NCBI RefSeq assembly: GCF_014863545.1
Contig: NZ_CP062260.1
Location: forward strand, 4,411,001-4,475,000
Source of the DNA: Paenibacillus sp. JNUCC32
GTDB lineage: Bacteria; Bacillota; Bacilli; Paenibacillales; Paenibacillaceae
DNA length: 64,000 nucleotides
Direction: 5' to 3'
Shown: positions 43,858 through 53,614 of the stretch, in pieces
Position numbering within the stretch: the first letter of the stretch is position 1
Layout: every line of letters starts with the position of its first letter
The notes under the pieces: model-generated
Database searches by the model: none
What the model was told of the DNA's origin: nothing
What the model saw: the letters and a program-made list of their open reading frames with translations, nothing else
Made by a program: the position numbers and the translations under genes

Positions 43858-44418
43858 CTATGATCCCTGTCGTTCATACAGCCGGTACATGGATAGCTCA
43901 CCACTCATCGCCACCGCTTGCGCAAAGGCTTCCTTCACGTCCCGTCCTTGCTGAACGATCTCATAGAACAGCCGGAGAACGAACATCAGCGCTTCGTTGC
44001 CGTCCGGGTAGTCATCCGGCCCGATATACATCCTGCAGCCCCGCTTCAGGAAAGCGTCGGCCAGTGCTGGATCCCCCAGCGAGCAGCCGTTCGCGATCAC
44101 CGTCTTCCCGTCCAGCTTCGCATATCGCATAATCTCGCCTGGCCCGAAGCCGCCCCTCGGCTCATCCTCCTCGTATACCTCTTCACCGAGCTCCGGCATG
44201 ATCATGCTGCCCTCATCCCCGTGAAAGTTCAACAACATTATATCGGTGCCTTCATATAGATCATCGCCTGACAAGACGGAGATCAGATCATTCGGCCTCC
44301 CGATCCAGTATGTAAAGACGCGCACCCCGAAATACTCCAGAGCCGCCCTTACGGCTTGGCTCTCCATATCGCAATCCGGTCCGACAACCAGAGCGACCTG
44401 CATAATCGGCTTACTCAC
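43858..44418 (-). CDS. Small caspase-fold (clan CD, CHAT-like) protein
   Basis: 186 residues. The clan CD dyad is visible: His66-Gly67 in MLLNFHGDEG and Cys112 in TVIANGCSLGD, each after a hydrophobic strand. The next part resembles CHAT/caspase-like domains (LADAFLKRGCRMYIG, then FVLRLFYEIVQQGRDVKEAFAQA). It is a stand-alone domain with no fused repeat or sensor part. Start is GTG at 44418 with AGGAGGGA nine bases upstream. The fold call is from motif pattern; protease activity and substrate are unknown. Confidence 0.68.
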   Translation of the reverse strand: MSKPIMQVALVVGPDCDMESQAVRAALEYFGVRVFTYWIGRPNDLISVLSGDDLYEGTDIMLLNFHGDEGSMIMPELGEEVYEEDEPRGGFGPGEIMRYAKLDGKTVIANGCSLGDPALADAFLKRGCRMYIGPDDYPDGNEALMFVLRLFYEIVQQGRDVKEAFAQAVAMSGELSMYRLYERQGS

Positions 44419-44455
44419 TACTAAATCCCTCCTGATGATGACTTCGATAAGAAGC

Positions 44456-45313
44456 TCATACTTTTCTCCATATCATCCACCATTGTTTATCATACGAATC
44501 GACTTCAATCTCTTCCAGACCTAGATTCGCTTCGCTGATCCAACTTCTAGCCAGTTGTATATAGTCGTTGTGAAATTCGGAGGAATAACCCATTTCATCA
44601 TATCCGGCATAGGTAATGTTATCGAATATCATGTATCCTCCGCTCTTTAACTGCTTACAGCTTGTGTCTATGATTTGGATAAACGCCTGATACGCTGCAT
44701 CTTTTAGCGTACCTTTGCGGTGATAATCCATCACCGCTTGCAGCATTAGAGGTTCGATCGTCCACCAATCTTGATTTACTGTATCAATGCCTTCACGATC
44801 CGCGATAATGGTCTGGATGATATCGTTAATAGCGTGATGAAAAGCGACAACGTCAAAAGAGGACTCCGGATAATATAAACCGATATTGGCGGCATCGTCC
44901 TCAACAACCCGTATGCTGACGTCCATTCCTTTTGTTTTCTCCTGAAAATGTTGTGTCAGCTCCCTGTTGAGGTTGGCCGTCACATAGGACCCCGCTTCAT
45001 GGGAATAGGCGTCTACAGCCTTGGGAATGTAAATGACATCGCCTGCACCGACTTCCAAAAGACTTAAAGCACGGGGCACATTCAGCTCCGTGAAGAGATT
45101 CTGCCAGGATGCTGAATAATACAGTTGAAGATATTCGAATACCCTCTGCTTGGATATATCTATTGGTACTGCTAATATGTCTTTCAATTTGTTTTCCAAT
45201 TGGACTGCGTTCATCTGTTCCAATTCCGAAATCATGTCCTGCGAAAAGTCATGTTGTAGGATATCGTTAAACAAGCCGGCACTCGTTTTCTCGGCTAGCG
45301 TCTGCATATTCAT
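44456..45313 (-). CDS. Class I methyltransferase-like protein
   Basis: 285 residues. A helical N-terminal 80 residues precede a Rossmann-like pattern: ALSLLEVGAGDVIYIPKAVDAY (motif I), SIRVVEDDAANIG, SFDVVAFHHAINDI (motif IV), LKSGGYMIFDNI. The glycine motif is GAGD, not the standard GxGxG. GAGAGGGA precedes the ATG. The 37-base gap to the caspase-fold gene suggests co-transcription. Confidence 0.65.
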   Translation of the reverse strand: MNMQTLAEKTSAGLFNDILQHDFSQDMISELEQMNAVQLENKLKDILAVPIDISKQRVFEYLQLYYSASWQNLFTELNVPRALSLLEVGAGDVIYIPKAVDAYSHEAGSYVTANLNRELTQHFQEKTKGMDVSIRVVEDDAANIGLYYPESSFDVVAFHHAINDIIQTIIADREGIDTVNQDWWTIEPLMLQAVMDYHRKGTLKDAAYQAFIQIIDTSCKQLKSGGYMIFDNITYAGYDEMGYSSEFHNDYIQLARSWISEANLGLEEIEVDSYDKQWWMIWRKV

Positions 45314-45419
45314 CAGCGTATCCCTCTCTTCTTTTGGTTTCTAGAGTATATTCGAATATATGGTGTTTTTTCCTCTTTTTAAAATTTGAAAGAGTAATCT
45401 TTTAATATAAACGCAAAGA

Positions 45420-45460
45420 ACCCGAAAGAGGCACTTTTTTCAAAGCATCCCTCTCGGGTC
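45420..45460 (-). terminator. Terminator of the carbamate kinase end of the operon
   Basis: CCCGA and TCGGG arms with GAGG/CCTC extension close a loop holding six T; it lies 50 bases after the arcC-type stop. Confidence 0.55.
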
Positions 45461-45510
45461 TTCATTCTAAAACATGGATATGGCGGTTCCTTAGCCAACA
45501 GCTTTCACCA

Positions 45511-46461
45511 TTAACTCACAATATGAGTGCCGGCCTGTTTCCTGATGGCATCGCTTAAGCTTTCCGGGTTCGTAATGATAACTCTGCGCCTCGGCTTCTT
45601 AAGAAAATTGAGGCTCGCCTCAATTTTGGGAAGCATGCTGCCTTTCGGGAAATGCCCCTCCTTCACATACTGTTTAATCTCGTCAACGGTGACCTCTTCC
45701 AGCGCCTTCTGTTCCGGCGTACCGAAATTCACGAATACTTGGGGCACGCCCGTTGTGATAATCAGCGTTTCCGCATCCACCTGTTCCGCCAATAAACTTG
45801 TGGCAAAATCCTTATCGATCACCGCATCGATGCCTTCGTAGGTATTGTCCTTCGTCTTGATGACGGGAATGCCTCCTCCGCCGACGGCAATCACGATACA
45901 GCCGGACTCGATCAGTGATCGGATGGCATCCTTCTCCACGATATCAATGGGCGCAGGCGAAGGAACAACCCTGCGGTATCCGCGCCCCGAATCCTCGATC
46001 ATCACCCACTCGGGATGCTCGCGCTTCAATTCCTCGGCTTGCTCCAGGGTGAAGAAGGAACCCACCGGTTTCGAAGGCTCGCGGAAGTTATGGTCGGCCT
46101 CGCTGACCTCAACCTGCGTGATGATAGTGGCTACCTTTTTCGTGATGCGGCGGTGGATGAATTCATTCGTTAACGCCTGTTGAATTTGGTAGCCGATGCC
46201 GCCCTGCGTGTCCGCCACGCAGTTCACGAGCGGAACGGCATTCATGCCGATGACCTCGGAGGCCACCTCGCTCCTTCTCAGCTCGAAGCCTACCTGCGGC
46301 CCGTTTCCGTGCGTAACGACCACGTTGACGCCGGCTTGCACCATATCCGCAATATTGGCTGCAATTTCGCATACCGCTTCGTACTGATCCTTAATCGACT
46401 CGCGACCGTTATCCTTCACTAACGAATTTCCGCCAATGGCTACAACTACAAATTTATTCAT
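45511..46461 (-). CDS. Carbamate kinase (AllK/ArcC type)
   Basis: Makes ATP from carbamoyl phosphate and ADP, releasing ammonia and carbon dioxide. 316 residues with VVAIGGNSLVKD, THGNGPQVGFELRRSE, VAVGGGGIPVI, DKDFATSLLAEQVDAETLIITTGV and FPKGSMLPKIEASLNFL, all diagnostic. AGGAGG precedes the ATG. It closes the AllFGH operon and consumes the carbamoyl phosphate expected from oxamate transcarbamoylase. No arginine deiminase genes are nearby, so AllK is the better role. Confidence 0.96.
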   Translation of the reverse strand: MNKFVVVAIGGNSLVKDNGRESIKDQYEAVCEIAANIADMVQAGVNVVVTHGNGPQVGFELRRSEVASEVIGMNAVPLVNCVADTQGGIGYQIQQALTNEFIHRRITKKVATIITQVEVSEADHNFREPSKPVGSFFTLEQAEELKREHPEWVMIEDSGRGYRRVVPSPAPIDIVEKDAIRSLIESGCIVIAVGGGGIPVIKTKDNTYEGIDAVIDKDFATSLLAEQVDAETLIITTGVPQVFVNFGTPEQKALEEVTVDEIKQYVKEGHFPKGSMLPKIEASLNFLKKPRRRVIITNPESLSDAIRKQAGTHIVS

Positions 46462-46625
46462 GACAATCCTCCTGGTCGTTCAGCCGATTGCTCCAGCTGC
46501 GTGATCCTCTATGACGAGCCGTAAAGGCGCGGGGCATAACGAGCTGCAGCGTTTTAGAATACAACTCATCCCAATCGCGCCGGAGGCTGTTGAAAATTCC
46601 GAAAAGAGGCGTTGATTCTGCAGAA

Positions 46626-47993
46626 TTATTTTCGTGCGGCAGCCGCTGCTTTTTCTTTCAATCCCTCGGCTCTGCCATGGTTCGGATGAAGCGTAAGTGC
46701 ACGTTCTATTAGCGCCATGGCCTCCTCCGTCCGTTTAAGCTCCAGCAGGCTGCAAGCCTTCTCGCAGTAATAATCCGCGTGATCCGGACCGTATTCGATT
46801 GCCTGGTCAATCTGCTCCATCGCCGCCTCATAGTGACCAAGCAAATTCAGGGACTGGCCCTTATGGTAATGATATAGCGGATTCGTGCGGTCATGCGTGA
46901 TCGCGTTCTCGATCGCTTCGGCGGCTTCACGATGCTTGCCTAGCGATCTCAGGCTGTTCGCCTTGTGGAAGGAATAATCATAACGCCAAGGCTGCTGTGC
47001 CAACAGCTCATCCATCACGATGACGGCTTCCTCATGCCTGCCCAGCTCTCTTAAATAATTGGATTTATGATAACGATAGAACATTTCCTCGGGCTTCCGC
47101 TCAATTGCTTTATTGTATTCGGCAATGGCTTCTTCCGGACGCTTCATCATCCGATAGGCATTCGCTGTATAGAAATAAAAGTCGAGATCGCCCGGATCCA
47201 GGGAGAGCGCTTGTTGATAAGCGGCCAGAGCCTCGTCGTAGCGCCCCAATTCTCCGGAACAATACCCTTTGTAATAGTAGAGGTCTATTGGATTCCCTTC
47301 TTTTCCCAGCGCGTTGTCGATGACCGAGAGGGCTTCCTCGAACTTCTCTGCCTTCGCCAGCTCTTTCGCTCTTAGGATGCTGTCCGGGAGACTTACGCTT
47401 TGTTTGTTGAGAATCTGGATGACCTTATGCTGCTTCATCTCTACCGCATGCTGGAGGGATGACTTTCCGTCACGATCCTTCAGATGCACGTCGGCTCCCG
47501 CTTCAACCAGAAGCTGAATGATATCGGCGTACAGCCGCCCCCCGTTTCCAAGAATGACGGCCTCCAGCAGCGCGGACCAGCCCAGATTGTTTACGTGATT
47601 CACCGCAACGCCCGCTTCCAGGCAAATCTGAACGGTTCTTGCATATCCCTTCTCGCTCGAAGGCAGCAGCGTCGTTCCTCCGAAGCGGTTCACGCTGGCG
47701 AGATCGGCTCCTCCGTTAATGGTTAGACGCAGGATTTCATGAAAGCCGTTAGCTCCTGCACAGAGGTATGGGGTTAACATGGTAATGTCTCTTGCATTCA
47801 CGTCGCTGCCGGCTTCGATCAGTCTTTGGGCAAGGGAGACATGGTTTCTCTGCGTTGCAGCCATTAGAGCCGTCCGGCCCTGGCCGTCCTTATGATGAAC
47901 ATCGGCACCGCGCTCAAGCAGCTGCTCTGTCGCAGCCAAGTCTCCGCGGTCGCATGCTTGAATGAGTTCGTCATTCATCGCGTCAGGATTCAT
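46626..47993 (-). CDS. Ankyrin-repeat/TPR protein
   Basis: 455 residues in two repeat parts. Residues 1-200 hold about five ankyrin repeats (GADVHHKDGQGRTALMAATQ, GSDVNARDITMLTPYLCAG, GADVHLKDRDGKSSLQHAV). Residues 205-450 hold about seven TPRs, one every 34 residues (GRYDEALAAYQQALSLDPGD, KRPEEAIAEYNKAIERKPEE). No signal peptide or catalytic domain. AGGAGG precedes the ATG. It sits between the permease and carbamate kinase genes of the oxamate operon, where a scaffold protein is unexpected. Confidence 0.9.
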   Translation of the reverse strand: MNPDAMNDELIQACDRGDLAATEQLLERGADVHHKDGQGRTALMAATQRNHVSLAQRLIEAGSDVNARDITMLTPYLCAGANGFHEILRLTINGGADLASVNRFGGTTLLPSSEKGYARTVQICLEAGVAVNHVNNLGWSALLEAVILGNGGRLYADIIQLLVEAGADVHLKDRDGKSSLQHAVEMKQHKVIQILNKQSVSLPDSILRAKELAKAEKFEEALSVIDNALGKEGNPIDLYYYKGYCSGELGRYDEALAAYQQALSLDPGDLDFYFYTANAYRMMKRPEEAIAEYNKAIERKPEEMFYRYHKSNYLRELGRHEEAVIVMDELLAQQPWRYDYSFHKANSLRSLGKHREAAEAIENAITHDRTNPLYHYHKGQSLNLLGHYEAAMEQIDQAIEYGPDHADYYCEKACSLLELKRTEEAMALIERALTLHPNHGRAEGLKEKAAAAARK

Positions 47994-48050
47994 TGATTGG
48001 CCTCCTCTTATTATGATGTCGTTCCTTATTATCGGACCTGCTATTTCGGG

Positions 48051-49595
48051 TCATGAATCTGACTGTAATGGATTCGCCGGATCACGAAGATCGGAAAAGT
48101 GTTTATACACAAACAGCGCCGCAACCATCAGGTAAGCATATACAAACGGCATCAAGGCATCCTGGGCAAATCCGACCGTCGGCGCGTGGATGATGCCGAA
48201 CAGGGATAGAACGGCTGCGATGGCCGCGAACACGGCAGCCCGCAGCGGCTTGTTCAGTATGGCAAAGATGGCGATCGAACCCCAGATCAAGCTGCTAAGC
48301 GGCGCGCCGTTCCCCAGATGATTCAGACCGTTGTAGTACACGCCTTTGCTTAACAATAAATCGATACCTACCTTGGAAGCCGTCGTTTCAGCGGCACTAA
48401 AGATGTTATTGGCCAAGGTTAAGGCCCAGTTGGCGATCCAAGGGAATAAGGTAATGAAGATGACGGGCACTTCAATCTTAGGCGTCTCCCGGACGACCTG
48501 ATTCGCCGTGACCACGCCGACATACACCAGGATCGGAACAATCGCGACGACCGGGATGATGGACAGGAGCAGCGCCCCGATTCCAAAAAGCGAGATAATC
48601 AGCATCGCGAAGCCGGATGCAATCGTATACCCCAGGCCCGCGCCGATGGATTTCCAGCCGGCGTGGCCGATGTACACGGTAACCGGGAACGGGTTGCCCG
48701 TGAATGCGCCGATGCTGGAAGCCACGCCGTTCGTCAGCATGACGTTCCGGGTGTTGTAATGATCACCGGCCGCATGCGCGCTTTCGATATTTTCCAGGTC
48801 GAAAATATAGTTGGCAAGCCCCAAAGGAATCGCCGACGCCAAGTACGGCAGCGCATGAGGAATTCCTTGGAACAGGCTTGTAATGTGCACTTCAGGCGGA
48901 TTAAAGCCGAGCGTGGACAGCGCAGCCGTAATCGCTTCCGGATTCTGCAATCCGAAGACCCAAGCCAGGACGGTGCCGGCAATGAGCAGCAGAAAGCCGG
49001 TCGGGATTTTTTTGAATATCGGGGATTTACCGAACCAGTTGATAAAGATGATGACCAGTACGATAAAAGCGACGATCGGCGTTTCGAACGATTGCAGCAT
49101 CGGGTTCATGGCAAGCAGCAGCAAGCCAAGCCCGGACAAACAGGATAAGAGAACGGTTCTTGGAATCACTTTTCGAAGCACATCGCCCAGGAAAGAGCCG
49201 ACGACCAGGATCAAGGCTTCGAAGAAGCACCATACGAGACCGATCTGCAGCGCAAACGTCGCATCGTTGGTCTGTCGGAATACCGGAATCAGCACCAGAA
49301 ATGTAACGGTAAATATCGATGGGGCGCTCGGACCCGAAGGCAACGCGGTAATGTCGCTTCGGCCCGTCTTCTTTGCCAGCTTGTATCCAAACCAACCGTA
49401 AGCCATGCTTGCGATAAAGATAGCTAATCCGAAGGCAGGAACCACTCTCCCGTAGACCATATCCTCCGGAAAGCCTACAACGAATATCAACAGTGAAATC
49501 ATGGTCAGCAGATTGGTTAGATTATTGGCAAGCAAGCCGAAGAACGCAGCCCAATCTCCCTTTTTCCACAACATTTTCATGAGTACCTGATCCAT
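48051..49595 (-). CDS. NCS2-like nucleobase/ureide permease
   Basis: 514 residues with about 12-14 hydrophobic segments. The start (GDWAAFFGLLANNLTNLLTMISLL), the TALPSGPSAPSIF stretch and IPLGLANYIFDLENIESAHAAGDHYNTRNVMLTNG with its conserved acidic/polar set resemble AzgA-type purine permeases of the nucleobase-ascorbate superfamily. AAGGAGG precedes the ATG. Its place in an AllFGH-carbamate kinase operon suggests uptake of the operon's nitrogen source (allantoin, oxamate or a purine). Confidence 0.82.
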   Translation of the reverse strand: MDQVLMKMLWKKGDWAAFFGLLANNLTNLLTMISLLIFVVGFPEDMVYGRVVPAFGLAIFIASMAYGWFGYKLAKKTGRSDITALPSGPSAPSIFTVTFLVLIPVFRQTNDATFALQIGLVWCFFEALILVVGSFLGDVLRKVIPRTVLLSCLSGLGLLLLAMNPMLQSFETPIVAFIVLVIIFINWFGKSPIFKKIPTGFLLLIAGTVLAWVFGLQNPEAITAALSTLGFNPPEVHITSLFQGIPHALPYLASAIPLGLANYIFDLENIESAHAAGDHYNTRNVMLTNGVASSIGAFTGNPFPVTVYIGHAGWKSIGAGLGYTIASGFAMLIISLFGIGALLLSIIPVVAIVPILVYVGVVTANQVVRETPKIEVPVIFITLFPWIANWALTLANNIFSAAETTASKVGIDLLLSKGVYYNGLNHLGNGAPLSSLIWGSIAIFAILNKPLRAAVFAAIAAVLSLFGIIHAPTVGFAQDALMPFVYAYLMVAALFVYKHFSDLRDPANPLQSDS

Positions 49596-49682
49596 ATAAA
49601 TGCCTCCTTAGATCACTACGCTTAAAGATCTAGCATTTCAGGCGCCCTTCAGACGTGAGCGCATGCCTGAAGGGCAGCCATT

Positions 49683-51113
49683 CTATGACCGAATGCGCCG
49701 GCTTAGAGCCAGCAACGCCTGTTCAAAGCAGTCCGCCGGCGGGTGCGTGATGCCCGCTCCAATCATTCCGATGCCCGGGTCCTTATGCGCGATGGCGGTG
49801 TTAATGACGGGCATGATGCCGGTCTGCGCCACTTTGCGAATATCGATGCCCGTCGGAATGCCGCTGAAGTTCAGCAAAGGAATCGTGACGTTCGGATTCT
49901 CGGTTGTCGTAATCTCCTTCATTTTGACCGAATAATTCATGGCTTCATCCACGGTTCCGCCGACCAGCGCCACGATCGCCGGAGCGGTTGCCATCGCGAA
50001 TCCGCCGATTCCGTAGGTCTCCGTGATCGCGCTGTCGCCGATATCAAGGCCTGCATCCTCCGGCTTGTAGCCGGCAAACATCGGTCCGACCACCTTTTGC
50101 GCCGGTCCGGTAAACCAGGTGTTGCCCGGCATGCCGCTGACGCGAATGCCGAATTCGACGCCATTGCGGGCCATCGTGGTCACGATGGTGCTGTATTCAA
50201 TCCCATGGGCCGCGTCCAGCGCGCATTTACAGAGCGCCATCCAGGTCGGGCCGGAGAAGTAATCGCTGCTTGCCACGAAGTCGAAGACCTCGATCTGCTG
50301 CTCGGTAGGGAAGTCCGTCCGCAGAATCAGCGGCGTCAACGCTTGGATCAATAGCGTTGTGCCGGCATTGTTGCGGTTATGGCATTCATCCCCCATATGA
50401 AGCGCCTGCGACAGCATAAGGCGAAGGTCGATGCCGTTCTCGGAGAACTTCATCGCATCCCGGAGCATCGGGCCCAGCACGTCCCTCATCCAGTTCAGGC
50501 GGGCGATGACCGTTTCGTCGTTGGCGCCCATCCGCAGGATTTTGGATAACTGCTCGCTCAGGTTCGTATAAGCGATATTCCCGTAGGTCCGGTTCTCCAC
50601 GATGTGCATGAACATGGAGGCCGAGGTTACCCCTGCCATCGAGCCCACGCAGTTATGTTCATGGCATGGCGAGAACGTGATTTCGCCCGATGCTGCCAGC
50701 TCCGCCGCTTCGTCCAGATTGCCGGCCAAGCCTTCGAAGACCAAAGCGCCCGTAACCGCGCCCTTCATCGGACCGCTCATTCGCTCCCACGTTATCGGCG
50801 GACCTGCGTGCAGGATCGTCTTTTTGGTCATGCCCGGGACAACGTTGATCGCCTGATCAAAACCGATCAGCACCGGCTGGGAGTTGATGATCCGCTCCAC
50901 GGCCTGCTGGTTCGCCGCCTCGATCTTCTCCCGGATGTCCGGCTGATCCAGCTGATCCAGCAGAGCGATCAGTTCAGGCTTGCCGCCGCCCGGCGGTTTC
51001 CATTCGAGGTGGGAGACCTTCCCCTTTTGCTTCAGGATATCGTCCTTGAACATTTCGAGACCCACGTTGATTACATGAAGATCGCTGTTAAACAGCTCGT
51101 TGATTCTGCTCAT
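49683..51113 (-). CDS. DUF1116 protein, YlbE/AllG-like oxamate transcarbamoylase component
   Basis: 476 residues. Recognisable DUF1116 stretches are NVVPGMTKKTILHAGPPITW, FSPCHEHNCVGSMAGVTSAS, LHMGDECHNRNNAGTTLL, and GSHPPADCF-like ITHPPADCFEQAL at the end. In E. coli AllF, AllG and AllH act together as oxamate transcarbamoylase. AAAGGAG six bases before 51113 decides the start, one base after the FdrA stop. Confidence 0.88.
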   Translation of the reverse strand: MSRINELFNSDLHVINVGLEMFKDDILKQKGKVSHLEWKPPGGGKPELIALLDQLDQPDIREKIEAANQQAVERIINSQPVLIGFDQAINVVPGMTKKTILHAGPPITWERMSGPMKGAVTGALVFEGLAGNLDEAAELAASGEITFSPCHEHNCVGSMAGVTSASMFMHIVENRTYGNIAYTNLSEQLSKILRMGANDETVIARLNWMRDVLGPMLRDAMKFSENGIDLRLMLSQALHMGDECHNRNNAGTTLLIQALTPLILRTDFPTEQQIEVFDFVASSDYFSGPTWMALCKCALDAAHGIEYSTIVTTMARNGVEFGIRVSGMPGNTWFTGPAQKVVGPMFAGYKPEDAGLDIGDSAITETYGIGGFAMATAPAIVALVGGTVDEAMNYSVKMKEITTTENPNVTIPLLNFSGIPTGIDIRKVAQTGIMPVINTAIAHKDPGIGMIGAGITHPPADCFEQALLALSRRIRS

Positions 51114-51114
51114 G

Positions 51115-52659
51115 TCATACTCCTTTCTCGACGAAGCCTCTGGCGAGAAGCCCCGTGTTCGTACTGCTGCTGGCATAAGTAACACCCGCAGACACCAGTT
51201 TATTCAACTGCTCTTCAACGGACGGCGTATCCAGATCCGTTCCCAATACATAACCGATGATCTCCAGATGCCTGCCTTCCTGCTCGGCCGCCTGCTTCGC
51301 CTCCAGGATCGCCGGAAGCATAACCCCGACCGGGTCCTCGTGTGATCCGTATCCAAGAACAAAGTCCATCACGATGACGCCGACCGACGGATCTTTGGCT
51401 TCCTGCTTGAATCTGGCGATCCGGGAAGAAGGATCGATCATCGGATGAGGCTTGCCGTTGGTGAACTCGTCATCCCCGAAATCGATGAACGTGTGGCCCT
51501 GGCTCACATGGATATCCTGCAGACGATACTTCGGATCCTTCGGAATGTTGCTGTATACGTCCTCGTATTGCTCCATCGCCAGGTACATCGATTCGTCGCA
51601 CAGGGTTCCGCCGCAGAACAATCCGCGGATATACTTTTGCTCCGGCTTCAGCTTGGCCTTGACCTCATCGATGAGAGGCAGGTTCAGCGGATGCTTATCG
51701 ATGGTGCTCTCGTCGACGCCGGACAGGATAACGGCTTTCAGCGCCGCTTCTTTCGTTGTTTTGGCAAAATGCCCGCCGGCGTTCACCACCGCTTCTTCCG
51801 TTCCGCCGATAAAACACACCACGACCGGCTTGCTCATGTTCTTGATCTCGGCAAGCACCTTCTCCTCCACGCTCTTGGCTGGCGGCTTCGAGACCAGGAC
51901 TATGACCTTGGTCGCATCGTCTTGGTTAAGCGCCCTCATGCCGTCCAGCATCATAATGCCGCCAACGCGTTCGCTTAAATCGCGTCCGCCCGTGCCGATC
52001 AGCTGGGAGATTCCGCCGCCAAAATCATGAACCCGAACGCTGACCTCCTGGCTTCCCGTCCCGGATGCGCCAACGATCCCGATGCTGCCTGGGCGCACTT
52101 GATTGGCAAAGCACAGCCCCACGCCTCCGATGATCGCCGTACCGCAGTCCGGTCCCATCATGAGCAAACCGCGTTCATGCGCGATGTTCTTAAGCTCGAT
52201 CTCTTCTTCCACGCTGACGTTATCGCTGAACAGCATGACGTGGAGATCGTTCTCCAGGGCCTTTCGGGCTTCCCTCGCCGCGAACTGCCCATTGACGGAG
52301 ATGACCGCCAGATTGGCCGAAGGCAGGTTTCTTACAGCCGAATCGATTGTCGGGAACGTAAGCTCGCTGTTCCCTGCCTCGCTCCCCTTGCTGTTAAACA
52401 ACGCTTCGACGCCTTGGTAAGCGCTTTCGAGTAACTCTTCAGAGACCGTTTTGATGACAATCATCAGGTCGCTGCCCTTGGCTTCCTCCAGCTCCGGGGT
52501 CATCAGACCGACATTGGCGAGCACTTCCTTGTTCATCTGCGTTCCCATTGCAATAAACGCCTGATCCACGCCCTCCAATTGATTCGCTTTCGTTGAAAGC
52601 GACATCAGCGAGACGGAATCGAAGTACGTATTCTTCTTAATCACAACTTTAGTCGACAT
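51115..52659 (-). CDS. FdrA/AllF-like acyl-CoA-synthetase-fold protein
   Basis: 514 residues. It has the succinyl-CoA-synthetase-like pattern of FdrA: MMGPDCGTAIIGGVGLCFANQ, IGIVGASGTGSQEVSVRVHDFG, SQLIGTGGRDLSERVGG, KPVVVCFIGGTEE, and a second domain with FCGGTLCDESM and SVGVIVMDFVLGYGSHEDP. No CoA-ligase catalytic His is obvious. GGGAGG precedes the ATG. Forms the AllFGH complex with its neighbours. Confidence 0.9.
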   Translation of the reverse strand: MSTKVVIKKNTYFDSVSLMSLSTKANQLEGVDQAFIAMGTQMNKEVLANVGLMTPELEEAKGSDLMIVIKTVSEELLESAYQGVEALFNSKGSEAGNSELTFPTIDSAVRNLPSANLAVISVNGQFAAREARKALENDLHVMLFSDNVSVEEEIELKNIAHERGLLMMGPDCGTAIIGGVGLCFANQVRPGSIGIVGASGTGSQEVSVRVHDFGGGISQLIGTGGRDLSERVGGIMMLDGMRALNQDDATKVIVLVSKPPAKSVEEKVLAEIKNMSKPVVVCFIGGTEEAVVNAGGHFAKTTKEAALKAVILSGVDESTIDKHPLNLPLIDEVKAKLKPEQKYIRGLFCGGTLCDESMYLAMEQYEDVYSNIPKDPKYRLQDIHVSQGHTFIDFGDDEFTNGKPHPMIDPSSRIARFKQEAKDPSVGVIVMDFVLGYGSHEDPVGVMLPAILEAKQAAEQEGRHLEIIGYVLGTDLDTPSVEEQLNKLVSAGVTYASSSTNTGLLARGFVEKGV

Positions 52660-52660
52660 G

Positions 52661-53614
52661 CTATACCTCCCATTTCTTGTCTAGGCTGAGCTTCAAGCCC
52701 TTCACCAGTCCCAGCGCGATATCCGTTCCCGATGTAGAACCGATATCGAGGACTCGGGATAGGCTGCGAATGACTTCCGTCTTACTGCCATGGATCATGT
52801 GGTGCATGAAATCTCCGATGGATTCCCTTACTTGGCCCGATGCAGCCTTCTTTAAAGCCATGCCGCTAATAGGGTTGCTCCTGTCGGCTGATGCTGCCGC
52901 AACCTGTTCGCACATAGGACGAAACGGCTGCAGGGGACCATCTGCCAGGTTTATTACGGCAAACAAGCCTACCAAGAAATCGTCGCCCGACGGAGTCAGG
53001 CCCGGACCCAAGCCCATTAGTTGAATTGCATAATGAGATGCCAAGCTGGCTTCGCCCATGGATAGTGCGCGAAGAAGTCCATTGGAGCGCTCCGTCAGCA
53101 GCCTCCCCATTTCCTGATCCATAGCATTCGCCCTTTCGGACGTTCGCTTTATCCCACCGCCCTTACCGTAAATCTCAATAAATGACGCCGCTGCAGCTGC
53201 ATTGCTCCTTAGATTTCCCTCGTCATCCGGATATGACGGGAGCTTGCTCCTCCATACGCGGACGTCCCGCAGCGTAAGGACAAACGCCTTCCCGACGTAG
53301 AGTCGATCGTGCTCCACATAAACCCGGTCTCCAACGGCCAGCCCCTGATTGGCAAAGCCGTCCCTATCCGTGATCAGCGTATTCGGAGCATTGTCGACCT
53401 GGCGATTGGTAATCGTGTATAATTCATCGTTCGTCCGGCTATGCAGGTTCACCGTTCGGTCAAAAATACTGTGTACGTACCCCTCCCATTTCAAGCGGCT
53501 CATGTATTGAAGAAACTCCGCGTCGCACGAAATGGCGGCGCTTACAATAGAAACGGACTCCGTCTTCGCTATCTTCCCGAAACTTCCCGTTTTATCGCCT
53601 CCTTCACTAACCAT
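52661..53614 (-). CDS. DUF2877 protein, YlbF/AllH-like component
   Basis: 317 residues. The DUF2877 hallmark LMGLGPGLTPSGDDFLVGLF is near residue 215. The upstream part has SRTNDELYTITNRQVDNAPNTL. The start is uncertain: the ATG at 53614 lacks a good ribosome binding site, and an internal Met (SRLKWEG, near 53503) has GGAG at a long distance. First gene of the operon. Third partner of AllF and AllG. Confidence 0.86.
   Translation of the reverse strand: MVSEGGDKTGSFGKIAKTESVSIVSAAISCDAEFLQYMSRLKWEGYVHSIFDRTVNLHSRTNDELYTITNRQVDNAPNTLITDRDGFANQGLAVGDRVYVEHDRLYVGKAFVLTLRDVRVWRSKLPSYPDDEGNLRSNAAAAASFIEIYGKGGGIKRTSERANAMDQEMGRLLTERSNGLLRALSMGEASLASHYAIQLMGLGPGLTPSGDDFLVGLFAVINLADGPLQPFRPMCEQVAAASADRSNPISGMALKKAASGQVRESIGDFMHHMIHGSKTEVIRSLSRVLDIGSTSGTDIALGLVKGLKLSLDKKWEV

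Noticed and set aside
45511..46461. Arginine deiminase pathway carbamate kinase
   Set aside because: No arcA, arcB or arcD lies nearby; the AllFGH genes give a better context.
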